From positions 18,414,001 through 18,478,000 of the forward strand of contig NC_088316.1 of NCBI RefSeq assembly GCF_910592395.1: a stretch of 64,000 nt of DNA. Reading direction: 5' to 3'. Numbering within the stretch: the first letter of the stretch is position 1; the number at the start of each line of letters is the position of its first letter. Position numbers and translations under genes: made by a program. Shown piece after piece: positions 25,960 through 37,070 of the stretch. The notes beneath the pieces were generated by a model that saw only the letters and a program-made list of their open reading frames with translations, made no database searches and had not been told where the DNA came from. The stretch comes from Lineus longissimus (taxonomy: Eukaryota > Nemertea > Pilidiophora > Heteronemertea > Lineidae).

Positions 25960-26520
25960 TTATCAAAAGCTACATGTATTACTTAGAAATGATTCACCCT
26001 AACTCTTAGAAATGACTCGCTTATGGCTCTTTGACCACTTAGGACGATATGAGACTACAAGTACTAATATATTATATTACAGTTTGTGACTTTGACCACA
26101 TATAATAGCGGTGGATTAGCTTACTAAATTACTGAAAAATGACTTGCTTGTGGCTCTTTGAAAAAAAGAGTATATTACGAGGTGACTTAAATTGACAATC
26201 TCAATATATGTTATAAAAATGACTCGCCCTAGCAATTAGAAATGACTAATGACTGAGCTCCTGGTACTCACAAAGTATCCTAGTTCAAAATGACTCATCT
26301 TAACTCTTAATCTCTAAATATTAGTTGGAAATGACTTGCTTTAACACTTTAAAATAACTCAATTTATGACTCTTGGAATTAGAAAGTATCGCAGTTAATT
26401 CTGAGAAATGACTCTTTTAACACTGGAATGACTCATTAACACTCTCGAATGACTCATTTAACACTTCGATATGACTCATTTAACACTTCGATATGACTCC
26501 TCATCTAACAGTAAAGAATA
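25960..26520 (+). repeat. Degenerate short repeat with recurrent ATGACTC
   Basis: About a dozen copies of (A)ATGACTC or one-base variants occur in 560 bases, becoming more regular towards the end, where units of roughly 18-22 bases (ATGACTCATTTAACACTTCG) stand in tandem near 26425-26500. TGACTCA is the AP-1/bZIP core, but the array may simply be a decayed minisatellite. Confidence 0.7.
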
Positions 26521-27706
26521 CTCGCCTCAGCACGGATTTGTTATGTACATAAGGACTCATTTATGTTTAAATCTTTATATTTGTATTACATCTAGTCAGT
26601 TTTATAACCCAACTGTTGACATCTTGGAGTTTTCAAGGTCTGGTTGAGCAGTACTTGTGAAATGTGACACCTGCATGGGTTGAAAGATCCGCTTCTGTTA
26701 GGACATGTCTCAGAGAGGAGTTGTGATATTTGTTGGGGGGGGGGGGCTAAACACTCAGTTGATGCAACAAATTTAGGAAACCACCTTATTGGTGAGGGGG
26801 AGTATTATGATTGAACTTTGTGGGTATTTGTTAAAATTATTTTGACCTGACTGATATTACTATTGCCAGCCCACCAGTCCTTGAAAAGTGTAAGCATTAT
26901 GGAACTATAAGTAGTTTTAGTTATGATATAACTTTTTGTTTTTTGGACCAAATTGGCAACAACGTTGTGTATATAAATCACAAATGCATATTGCGTATAA
27001 CTGGTGCTACTCATCAACTCTGTCTTCATTGTAAATAATCCAACACGACTCGGCTTGGTTAATTTTCCTGGAGTTGAACGGGACTTTTGAAAATTCAAGA
27101 AAATTTACCAGTTTGAGCTTAGTGATGTAAAATTGTAGTGTTTTTAATGAAAGTGTAAAATTTGTTGTGGCAGATATTACTGCTTGAAAAAAATTGCACT
27201 TAGTATTGCATCATATATGTGAAGTTGCTTAAATTTGTAGTTTCAAAAAAATATATGCACAGAAAATCACCTGATCAAGCTGCATTCAGCCTGTGGGAGG
27301 AAGGGGGCTCTCATCGTTTACCTTCCCTCAATATTTTTTGTACGTCTCTGTATCGTTTCTGGTGGTAAACTAAAAATGGATCCAGAGATCCAATATCTTA
27401 AACTTTAAGAGCAACTCAGATGTCAGAACAAGCGTACACAAACACCAGAAACAGACTTTTTTGCCACGCCTACTCCTTTTGTCGTTGAAACCAATCCTTT
27501 GTCGAGATTAAAAGTGCGATGATTAAAAACAAGTTGAGTGAATGTTGTAAGTTTGTAAAATTCGAAAAGAACTGTTTTGTTTTGTACAGCATTGTATGGC
27601 TGAAGTACTGTATGTATGGCTCTTGATGTTATAATTGTCTTTTTAGATACATCCTCTATGTCACAGACAGTATACATGTATATGATACGATAAGAGTTTG
27701 AAAATA

Positions 27707-27884
27707 CAGTGGAACCTCCCTTAGCGGACACCTCTCTATTAAGGACAACCTCTCGATTAAGGACATTAGGTTTGGTCCCAAATTGGTTGCTTCCATTCAA
27801 TTTGACCTCTCTAATCAGTACACCTCTCTATTATGGACAGCACTTGTCAGTCCCGAGGGCGTCCTCAATAGAGAGGTTCTACTG
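27707..27884 (-). mobile_element. Pogo/Tigger-like MITE, copy 2
   Basis: A 178-bp element with imperfect terminal inverted repeats (CAGTGGAACCTCCC at the left; CAGTAGAACCTCTC in reverse complement at the right) and a TA on each side, as expected for a TA target-site duplication. Its reverse complement aligns along its length with 7549-7708. Non-coding. Confidence 0.85.
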
Positions 27885-29570
27885 TATTGAAACTGTGAAC
27901 TGCCAAATTTAAGTGGGTATTTTACTTTTTGCGGAATTCAATTACGAAAGGAATAAAACAGGCACAGAAATTAGATGGTTTACGATCATTTGCTGATTGG
28001 TACCTTTGTGGTTGTTTTGATATTTGTAAATACATGTAACATGAGAAAGCACCAGTAACTTTAAAGTCACATATGTATTGATATGACAATCATAAAAAAA
28101 CACAAAAATGTTTCAAATTTTTTTATGAAAGAAACCAAAGCATTATTGCATGTAATGTATCAGAATGACAAGGAGGTATTGCTATTTTAAAAAATTGTAC
28201 TGTAATAATGAAAGTTTTGCATTCAATTGACTTCAGAAATTCTGATACAACAATTGCTACCAGTAACTGGTATCATTTGAAACTGTACAAATCTTGTCTA
28301 TGACCGAGTGTGTTTCGGTCTTCAGCCATGACAATTTGATGAGGGGCAGTCTCTTGTTTCTTCTTTATATAATGTACATGTATGTATTTAATATTCTTCC
28401 AGCTCATTTTAATGATAACCTTAACACAAAGAAATCATTGTTGAAGTGCAAGTTTTAAGTTGTAAGTCCCAAGAGATACCTTACGGGCCTGTACACAGTG
28501 ATAGTTGGAGTGTTTTTGTGGAGTTGGCGCTATCCGCATGAAAAGTAGTATCAGTTTGATCCCAAATATGCGAGTTGTAACCCCATCACCTGCCAGTCAC
28601 GTCCATCATGATGAATACCCCTTTTTGATAGATGGAGACAGCTATCTTTTGTTCTAGGTACAAATTAACATTGGGTAGGGATGGCAACTTCAATGGCAAA
28701 AAGTAGTGCAAGGGGAGTAGTGAAGGTTTCATTTGTATACTTCTTGCATGTCATGTTTAGCTTTAGTGAATATGTTTTGTTTTAAGCCAGCATTTGACAA
28801 GATCTTTGCAATAGATTCAAGTTGTTGTCTTTGGGATCTCCCCTTGAATTTGAGCATTTCAGAGGCTGGTGTCACCAAGATTGTTACAGCAGCTGCCAAT
28901 GCAGTTTAGGCTGGTATGTCTTCAGAGTCTGGCTTAGCACATAAACTGACCTCCCCGAGGTACTCTCGGTTTATAGATTTGCATCAACAAGTGTATCTAT
29001 GCAAAAATCATTGAATTATGAATAAATCTTTTTACATACTAGATAGTTTTGTCAATTGTGTCTGGATGAGGGATTGTTACTTTGGGACAGACAATCACTC
29101 GGTGGATGAAATAAGATGAACGACAACTGACATATTTTGGTGATGACAGCCATGTTTTTTATTGTGTCACATCTATGTGAACCTAAAACCTGGAAGACTT
29201 GACACAAATGTTACAGAAGTCCAATATCATTACATTAGCTTTCTTGAAGTCACAACTAGCACCAATGGATTCAAGTTGTTGCCAGGCCACGCCAAACAAG
29301 CAATCCAAGCATGGGGGTCACAAATTGCCCTCTGGCTGATTGGGTGATGCAATGAAAGCATCAGCTCCTGTCGTCTCCAAGGTTCTGGGGTTAGTTTCCC
29401 AGTATGTCCATGAGATAAAGGGTCCACCATTAGACAGAAAAGATTGCCTCCCAGTCACCCGTATCGTCTCATATATTAAGTCCTGTGCTAGCATCGAAGT
29501 TCTGTGGTTTTACTGCCAGATGAAATAATGCTTTATCTGCCAAACAAACCAGTTCTTAAAGTAACTTGTA

Positions 29571-30714
29571 TCAAGCCTTATCCAATTCAGGTCCACCTTT
29601 ATCATAGTTTCCAGTAATTTTTGCACCACTAAAATCCATGCCAGGATTCTGAAAAAGGAATGGGACAGATTTCATCATCATTGTCTGTCGGACATTGAAA
29701 ATCTGTGATGTTTACACACATATCAGTATAATATTTATTGGTACTATAAATAGATCAAAGAATTTGAAGGCAAGCACCTTCATCACTCCATCTAAGAAAC
29801 AATTCAGGGCTGTCCACAGGAGTGGTATTAAGCCAGCTTAATCAAACAAATCACAAACGCCACAGAAGATATGTAACATCAAAAATATTTAAGGCTGATT
29901 TTCATTGACACTTTTGTTGGTTTATATTACATACTTTCGACGACGCCAAAGTAAGAGATTTATATAATTACATCATCAATTCTCTCCTTGTCACAAGCGA
30001 TCCATAGTGAACTGTTTCTTTACCTCGTACTGGAAACGCTGTAAAGTGAGCTTTTTCTGCATTTCATCTTGCTGGAAAAGGTTTGCTTCATACTGGCCGA
30101 CAAGAAGAGAGTGCCAACAGTTCGATGCAGATGGTTCGGCCTTTGGAAGACATATTCTTACCAGCTTTTTATCCTCTGCAATATAAGAATTGAGGAGTTT
30201 TAAGCACTCGGCATGGTTTGTTTGAACACTACACACAATGCAATGCAAGACGGGATGGCATACTTGAGAAAGCGTGTACCGGTAGTCAATACATGGAGAC
30301 AAGCATGTTCATCGACAAGGTTTTTGGCGGAAATGGTGCCTTGCCCATATCGAGCCTGAACAGTGAATGATGGCGGATTGACAACGACTTGATGGACGAC
30401 GACTGACTGTACACCAGCCTTTGACCCTACTACTCTACTGGAGCCACGTTAGCTTCGTCTGTTTACTGAGGGGACTTACCTAACGTCCAAAGAACTTCAT
30501 CAGCATGAACTGGCTTTGGGAATTCACCCTCTATGACTACCTTCCCAAGAACTGTCACCCTCATTTTCTTTGAAGTGATGTCACACTTCACATCTTTGCC
30601 TCTTGTCCCCTCATTCACATCAATTTCAACAAATACTTCATCAATTGTCTGAAACCAGCTCCCCCAATTAGTGTCAACTGTCACTGTACTACTTCTTTCA
30701 TCGAAATCAGCCAT
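29571..30714 (-). CDS. NUDCD2: NudC domain-containing protein 2
   Basis: NUDCD2 is a small cytosolic CS-domain (p23/alpha-crystallin-fold) co-chaperone linked to Hsp90 and to LIS1/dynein stability. Three exons: 30714-30480, 30175-30024 and 29648-29571, joined in phase to 154 aa; the human protein has 157. The N-terminus (MADFDERSS) leads into the CS domain at about residues 15-105, with GSWFQTIDEVFVEIDVNEGT, the central VEGEFPKPVHADEVLWTLG-like strand and KKLVRICLPKAE. Then comes the family-typical SNCWHSLLVGQYEAN and the conserved tail NPGMDFSGAKITGNYDKGGP. AATAAA at 29739-29734 lies in intron 2-side sequence just before the last exon, so the true poly(A) signal is probably farther downstream, for example the AATAAA on the minus strand near 29158. 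No oddities. Confidence 0.95.
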
Positions 30715-31025
30715 TTGATATTCTGGCTACATTGATCAAAAGTTAATGAGGAGTAACGAGTAAAAAAAAATGTGCGAGGTCAGATCAAGAGTGTTTCAAG
30801 GAGGTGTCATGGATATTCTACCTGGTGGGCTGGTCACTGTTCACTAAAAGAAAGGAGAAACAAGTCGTCACAATTCGGTTGGCGTCATATGCAATTTGAA
30901 TTGCAGCAGACGTCGCGGTTTAACATAAGTTGTGTACCGGTGCTACGGAATACACTGCATGACACAAGGGCCTTAAAGACCGACCCCGGGTATAAAAGGC
31001 TCTTCACCTGTCACTGATCCAGTGC
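30715..31025 (+). promoter_or_regulatory. NUDCD2 upstream region with plus-strand TATA box
   Basis: This is the 5' flank of NUDCD2. On the plus strand GGGTATAAAAGGC at 30988-31000 is a textbook TATA box with G+C flanks, pointing away from NUDCD2, about 30 bases before TCACTG-like initiator sequence. No convincing plus-strand gene follows, so it may be fortuitous or the core promoter of a non-coding transcript. Confidence 0.3.
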
Positions 31026-31215
31026 TCAACTGATATCATTGCTCCCAGGACCTCCAACGGTCAAGATTAAAATATCCCACATAACTTTGTTATCAGGCCT
31101 CAGAATTTCCTGGAAACTGTCAGTCAAATCTATGAATGCCTCAGCAACAACATTCTTAAAGTTCAAGTCCTATCTCCCAGCCAATAAAGAGAAATTAGAA
31201 GATTTCAGGGCCTGC
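31026..31215 (-). pseudogene. Possible coding relic ending in GGPGS
   Basis: The minus-strand frame reads like protein (NVVAEAFIDLTDSFQEILRP, then KVMWDILILTVGGPGS) and then stops at 31028-31026. A TAG interrupts the same frame near 31165. GGPGS at the end of a beta-strand resembles the start of an adenylate-kinase P-loop (GGPGSGKG), but the lysine-containing half is absent. This could be an exon relic of a nucleotide-kinase-like gene or chance. I am not sure of either. Confidence 0.25.
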
Positions 31216-33139
31216 CCCTCTATTTTTTGAATATGATTGGCACTATGGAGGCGGGGCAAGTAGATGGCCAGAACGAATCAGGGGCAATGTCAGTATGATG
31301 CAGCCTGGCTAGGTAACATCAGAGGGAAAGCTATATAGGCCACATGCTGTGAGCACTCAAGTTTATCACTGCATATGTCAAGTGCAATTAGTTTATTGAA
31401 GCATAGGTTTGGCCGGGTATTGTAGTCTGGTAGAATTAGAATTCTCTGAATAAAATATTGAAATATTGCAGGATTAGGTTTACATGTAGATTTATTTTCA
31501 AATATTACTGCACACCAAAATAGTATATCGTACATTTTATTTCAACAATGCAGGAGAAAAAGCATTTTCTAAATATCAGAAAATGAAGGATACCTCAGAC
31601 ATTGAATTGTTTGTTGTGTTTCATTCGACTTTATCAATCAAAGCACAATTTATAGTTTCCCTTGGTTTCTTCTAGACAAGGTTAATCCACAAAGTAAAAT
31701 AACACATTGATTTATACTAGTATTCCTAAAATCCGGCAGGTCTATAGGCCTTCATTGACTAATTTGGATTGTGAGTCATGCATAAATTTAGGTTTGCTCA
31801 CATGTTCTTAGCTTTTCATTTCATAAATATTTCTTTGTTTGCTAATGAGTACCTGCATGATCACTTTGAATATTAGGTGGCAAAAGAAAACTTGAAATGA
31901 TTTCAAAAAATGTCTCTTTTAATTCTTTTTTCTCAAACATCCCAAATTGGAGTACATAAACCCGAAATCTAATTTTGGTAAAGCACCAAGATATGGAACT
32001 GAAGCAACCTTTTGAGATTGTTTACACTCATCACACTTCAGTTGTCAAGCCACATTAGCCTTATCTTGCCAGCATGGGGCCAGAGCTCAGGCAGCCTGCA
32101 TCTCGCAAATGTGGGCAGGCCATAGGTAAATTGCTCTCCACCCGGTGTTTGGTATCTGGAAAAGGTCGGTCTTTAACATCACAGTAGAAAAGAATCTCAG
32201 GCCTCTGAATCTGATGATTGATGGGGGGGGGGGGGCGGGCGAGGGGGTTGATCCAGTAGCGGTTGGCAGCACACATTTGTCTTGACTCTTGCTTGGCGCT
32301 GCTACAGCTTAAAGTGCTGTGGTACAGCCTAGAAGCAGTGTCATCATTGGCGAAATGGACCAAAGTTTGTGAGGGGCTGAGTTTCGTCCAAAAATAGATC
32401 TGTTTACACACTGCGGCAATGGCGTATTGCAGGTACACGTCAACGGGTCATTGATTGTCGGACGTCAGTTCGCCAAGAAAACGGAAGGAATCGAAGGATT
32501 CATTGAACTCGTCAACACATCATTAGTTTTCAGTGAAGTGCAACTGTATTCCTAGGTAAATCACTTTGGTATATAGAGAGTAAGATTACAATTAACTCAC
32601 GTTAAAGTTTGAGTTCCGGGGAGGTAGCGTTGTCAGTACGTTGGTTTAGGGGCGCAATAACCTAGCTTATAGCGAGCAATTAGTACACTAAGATTTCAGT
32701 GATTAACATAATAGTTGCAAGTATTTGGCATTTTAGACTCATATTTCGTGCTATAATAACTACGTTGTAAACATAATGCTCAAAATTGATTCATGAAAAA
32801 GTTGTTAGGGCAATATCAAGCAAGCAGCAATGGAAAAAAGTGCAATTCCATTAACTGAATATTGTTTTTAGACACTATAACATTTTAGGCCTACTTTTCC
32901 GTAAACCACGAGAACAATGTATGTGAAAAAAACAACACATATAAGTGAGTCGCCGAGTATACAGTAATTGTAAGGTAAAGAAAAGCTCGGTCTCTAAAGT
33001 CTGGAGGTCCGGAGTCCGTAAATGTGACGGTCACGAGAGTGATTTGTTCTTACGGATAGATCGAGAGGGCGGTTTGGGGTTCCGCCGACGGTGCTCGCAT
33101 GCATTAGTCGTATCCCCGAAACCTTTACAACGCGAACAA
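31216..33139. other. Intergenic, no gene seen
   Basis: AT-rich DNA with a G-run (about 32224-32235). The 125-codon minus-strand frame at 32061-32438 is compositionally odd (proline run from the G-tract) and unrecognised. No splice-supported coding sequence found. Confidence 0.6.
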
Positions 33140-33765
33140 AGCTCGTGGCATCCATGACGGTATAGGAATTGACGGTGAGGTAACAAAAAATCTCGTGGCA
33201 TCCAATGACGGTATATAGGAATTGACGGTGAAGGATCTCGTGGCATATCGGATGCGCATCCGAAGACGGTAAGGGAATTGACGGTGAAGGATCTCGTGGC
33301 ATATCGGATGCGCATCCGATGACGGTAATTGACGGTAAAGGATCTCGTGGCATATCGGATGCGCATCCGAAGACGGTAAGGGAATTGACGGTGAAGGATC
33401 TCGTGGCATATCGGATGCGCATCCGATGACGGTAATTGACGGTAAAGGATCTCGTGGCATATCGGATGCGCATCCGAAGACGGTAAGGGAATTGACAGTG
33501 AAGGATCTCGTGGCATATCGGATGCGCATCCGAGGACGGTAAGGGAATTGACGGTGAAGGATCTCGTGGCATATCGGATGCGCATCCGAAGACGGTAAGG
33601 GAATTGACGGTAAAGGATCTGGTGGCATATCGGATGCGCATCCGAAGACGGTAAAGGAATTGACGGTGAAGGATCTCGTGGCATATCCGATGCGCATCCG
33701 ATGACGGTAAAGAAATTGACGGTAAAGGATCTGGTGGCATATCGGATGCGCATCCGATGACGGTT
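33140..33765. repeat. Palindrome-bearing 51-56-bp satellite array
   Basis: Twelve head-to-tail units. The commonest is 56 bp (GGATCTCGTGGCATATCGGA then TGCGCATCCGAAGACGG then TAAGGGAATTGACGGTGAA). Two shortened units have lost about five bases near TAATTGACGG. The last ten units carry the 16-bp palindrome TCGGATGCGCATCCGA, perfect in all but one. The first two are degenerate and lack it. Because the period is not a multiple of three and the unit lacks minus-strand stops, all three minus frames stay open for 190-248 codons. This is a by-product, not a gene. The array ends in a TA run. Confidence 0.93.
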
Positions 33766-33843
33766 TTATATATATATTATATTAATTTTAGTTTTATACT
33801 GTTATGTAAGTACAAGCTCTAGTGAGCTCACACAACTGTTTGA

Positions 33844-34036
33844 CAGTCCTGGCTGCTCCACCGTGCTGACAACATGATGAGAGAGATGAGACAGTCACAG
33901 CCAGGCCAAATTAGTCTTGGCTGCTCTGCCAAGTTGTCAACATGGTGAGAGAGATGAGGAAGTCACAGCCAGGCCGAATCAGTTCTGGCTGCTCCACCGT
34001 GTTGACAACATGATGAGAGAGATGAGATAGTCACCG
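33844..34036. repeat. Three-copy 68-bp tandem repeat
   Basis: Units beginning near 33848, 33916 and 33984 share CTGGCTGCTC, a TGTTGACAACATGATGAGAG-type block, then AGAGATGAG and GTCACAGCCAGGCC. The period is 68 bases. No coding potential is claimed. Confidence 0.85.
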
Positions 34037-34501
34037 ACAGCCACAGTACTTCGATCGTTTCTCCTCCGCACGTGCTAGGACGTGTCTGTCGGAGCTGACA
34101 GCTATCTCGATGATTAGGACCTCCTTTTCCTTCTCATCGAAGACGCCGAGCATGTCGGGGTGCCGGTGTAATGTTTTTGAGTGTTTCTATTTTTGAGTGT
34201 TTCCCCTCATTGTTTGGGAACGCTAAAAGATAGATTGACAAGTTTTTCTGTGTTTCCCCCTATTGAAAAGTCATGGTCTCTCTAGCTGCCTATTGTTTGG
34301 AAACACTGACACATTGGAAACAACCACATATGTTACACCGGTGTTTTATAGCCGGGCCCGTGGGGGCTAGCGAGTCCCAGAGCAATCTCAGCATCTTTCC
34401 AGAGTACGAGTGGTCATTGGAACCGGCTTCTCGAGACCACATACCGATGGTATTCATCGGTCTCCTTGACTGGTGTAAACAGCACCGGTACCACTATGGG
34501 G
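34037..34501. other. Intergenic between repeats
   Basis: A 97-codon plus-strand frame (34273-34566) runs into the next repeat unit. It shows no known motif. Nothing else noted. Confidence 0.55.
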
Positions 34502-35770
34502 GATGTAGGGGCCTGCAATGGCTGCATAGGAGGATAGGTCATGTCCCATACATCACCAATCGGTGATTCTCAATTTGGTCACCATGGCATGCATGCATGC
34601 ATATCTTAGAATCAATTAACTATGTTGCATTACATGGCTGTATAGCTAAATAGTCAAAATTAGCAAAGATATGCACATGTCACTGTGCTAGGAGTACGTA
34701 TTAGGTCAGCAGGCGTTCGTCTATTACGCGATCACGACTACTTCAAATACGTTGAGCAGAGAAACGAAAGTTTGATACCTAACTAATTTCTGAAAGATCA
34801 ATATTTTGGTTTTGCTAATGTGCCTTCACTCATATGTTCTTTCGTTTTCATCTCAAGAAATATCAAGCTGAAAGTGATATTGATTTTATCGATAGATACT
34901 TCTTACACTAATTGATATTCTAATGTAAGCGTTTTTTTAATATATTTGTCATAACAATTTTACAATACCCAAAATATGGGTCATACCAGCAGACCACAGG
35001 CCTAGTCTACATATAGGCCCCTACTATAAATCAGATACTTGGTCGTGGTCAATTGGACAGACTACCACTCGGAAGAGATTGTCCCCATGTTTATTAGAAA
35101 TGTCTTTAGGACCGACTGACTGATGAGACTGTCCATATGATTACTGGAGATGTCTCTTGGACAAATTTCTCTTTGAGTAATTTCTAATTGAGGAGCCAGC
35201 ACAATTAAATACTCTGGACATTGGCATGTGGGATGTTATCATCAGTATCTTTGTCAAAATTCTGTATCCACTTTCATCTCGGTTGTGTTGGCATTTGTTT
35301 CAGGTCTCGCACATTCCCAGAAACCCAATGTTCTGTTGATTGTTGTGGATGATTTGAGACCAGCTATTGGCTGCTGCGGCTAAAAATCTAACGAGGACTG
35401 ACAACGAATTTGAGGGCTTCTTTCCAAAATTACACTGTAGACAGATTGATTGAGTTTTATGTGTATATTGATGTCTTTTTGGTGGCACGTTCTGCATGAG
35501 AGAAAGGACTTTGGGAGGATTCACCAGTCTTCTAAGATGACTGTGGTCCCAAGTACATGTAGTACTCAAGTTGTACTTAAAGAGTTTTCAGGTAGATATT
35601 GGGTACAACCAGTCTCGTGAGATCAGATAACCAGCTGGCAGAGATTGGTTGTTCCATTGTCCGTCCTTGTGAGATGATTACCACGGAAAAACCAAATCAG
35701 TTGTCTTGTATCACAGTGTAATGTTGTCTTGTACAGCTAAAGGACCCTTTGAAGGTTGTGTCAATGCAAT
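34502..35770 (+). repeat. Composite repeat unit 1 (ends shared with unit 2)
   Basis: The left 127 bases (34502-34628, starting GATGTAGGGGCCTGCAATGG) are almost identical to 35972-36098. The right segment (about 35619-35770, with CAGATAACCAGCTGG and GGTTGTTCCATTGTCCGTCC) matches 37073-37215. The inner part is not shared. Unit 1 instead contains the sulfatase exon relic. Similar spacing of the two ends (about 1.1 kb) in both units suggests members of one non-autonomous element family with different cargo, or an old tandem duplication with a replaced centre. Confidence 0.65.
35304..35420 (+). pseudogene. Iduronate-2-sulfatase-like exon relic
   Basis: A good splice acceptor (TTTGTTTCAG) opens a frame reading LAHSQKPNVLLIVVDDLRPA then IGCCG and a TAA at 35381-35383. 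The NVLLIVVDDLRP-x-x-GC-x-G string is the N-terminal calcium-site segment of iduronate-2-sulfatase (lysosomal glycosaminoglycan breakdown). After the stop, AAAAATCTAACGAGGACT in a shifted frame still echoes the following family residues (K-N-L-x-R-T). No other sulfatase exon, including the catalytic C-x-P-S-R exon, is visible in the window. It is therefore a broken fragment, either a gene remnant or a piece captured by the surrounding repeat unit. Confidence 0.75.
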
Positions 35771-36331
35771 CCAATCGCTATTGCCGTTGCCTGTACCATG
35801 ACAGAAGACGGACAATAGTGCGATGGGCTTCATAATTTTGCTTGGGTTGGGGAGTTCCTGGGCTGACCAGGGCAGACATACATTGGGTCAGGTCAAGTTG
35901 AGAAAGTGTTAAGTGTTGGGGTAGGGGGCCTACCCTAAGGATAAAATAATGTGTCTCAATTTCACAATTGATGTAGGGGCCTGCAATGGCTGCATGGGAG
36001 GATAGGTCATGTCCCATACATCAACAATCGGTGATTCCCAATTTGGTCACCATGGTATGCATGCGTGCATATCTTAGAATTAATTAACTATGTTGCATAT
36101 AAGTTCGCGGGTAGGCCTAAAGGGGTTTTCTTCATGATAATATTGATAATGATAATAATGATGATGGTCTCAGAGCGCTAGCGGATCCAGGAACTGGAAG
36201 AAAAGGGAGCGTGCACTGCATTTCTCATCAAAATTACTGCACTACAGGTGTGTTCCAAACTTTCATGGTCAATTTCAAAGATTCTATATCAATTAGGGGG
36301 CGTGCCTCTGGTGCACCCCCTTGGATACGCG

Positions 36332-36556
36332 CCTGATAAACGTTCATGGATGAAAGTAGAAAGAAAGCTTTTTAAAAAAAACGATATAAGATTCGCCAGG
36401 GTTTGAATCTAATTCGAATCCGGGCCTGATAAACGTTCATGGATGAAAAATTGAAAGAAGACCTTTTAAAAAAACGAAAAAATACATTCGCCGGGGTTCG
36501 AACCCGTGACCACCCAATCTAAAGCACAGCGCTCTAACTGCTGAGCTATCAGGGCG
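36332..36556 (-). mobile_element. tRNA-derived SINE with duplicated body
   Basis: On the minus strand, 36556-36489 has the pol III internal promoter: A box GATAGCTCAGCAGTTAGAGC and B box GGTTCGAACCC, about the tRNA spacing. Anticodon and acceptor stems do not pair properly, so it is not a tRNA. Downstream, a ~93-bp body with CATCCATGAACGTTTATCAGG occurs twice (ends near 36425 and 36332), each preceded by a B-box-like GGTTTGAA/GATTCGAA segment. This suggests a dimeric or 3'-duplicated SINE. Confidence 0.75.
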
Positions 36557-36959
36557 TTCATGTTTGACGTGAGATATTTGGCAATCTGAAGACAGGCCTT
36601 AGGGTACGCGCCATGATTGTGGCTAGGTCACGCTGGCGGAAGAGTAATTGGGTGCAAATAGTTCCAAGGTAACCGTTTAACACAATATTACTATAGATAT
36701 TTCTTAATATATCGTATATATATAGCTCGGTGATTTTATTGAAAATGTTTGCAGTTGATTTAAATGTTTGAATGGTTTAAAAACAAAATTTTTAGAAGCG
36801 CGGTCAACAGGGTCAAAAGAAATAGTTTTTGGCGCCAATGATGTCGGCAATGGCAGATTTGAATTAATATTCGAGTCGATTCTTTTGGAAGCCGAAAGTG
36901 CGGATGCACAGGGCAATTGCATTTAGAAAGCTTCGCCGACTGATAGTCAAACCATTCCC

Positions 36960-37070
36960 TGAATAAAGGCTAGCAAATGCTTTTACTTCAATTCTGTACT
37001 GAAAGGCCTAGTGTAAATGTACATGGAGTTTTAGATAAAAGCATTTGCTAGTCTTTATTCATATCACCCC
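36960..37070. repeat. Hairpin MITE, copy A
   Basis: It has inverted ends (GAATAAAGGCTAGCAAATGC at the left; GCATTTGCTAGTCTTTATTC at the right) and the interior GAAAGGCCTAGTGTAAATGT shared with the element at 46657-46775. The outermost left bases (GGGTGATAT) seem lost. Confidence 0.85.

Larger units (their letters stand above)
25582..29570. other. Intergenic, growth-factor 3' flank to NUDCD2
   Basis: No gene found. The proximal part is probably 3' UTR of the growth factor and then the TGACTC-rich block. A pogo-like MITE is at 27707-27884. The remainder is AT-rich with short open frames of no recognised content, including both strands of 29162-29528. Confidence 0.6.

Noticed and set aside
32061-32438. 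125-codon minus-strand frame
   Set aside because: Composition dominated by a G-tract-derived proline run; no domain, no conservation evidence available.
32994-33753. Three overlapping minus-strand open frames of 190-248 codons
   Set aside because: They are three translations of the 56-bp satellite; period and lack of stops explain them fully.
33140-33765. CRISPR-like regularity
   Set aside because: Units are contiguous with no unique spacers, and the genome is eukaryotic. The same applies to 46776-47207.
36489-36556. Functional tRNA gene on the minus strand
   Set aside because: A and B boxes are good, but the anticodon and acceptor stems do not pair. Called as a SINE head.
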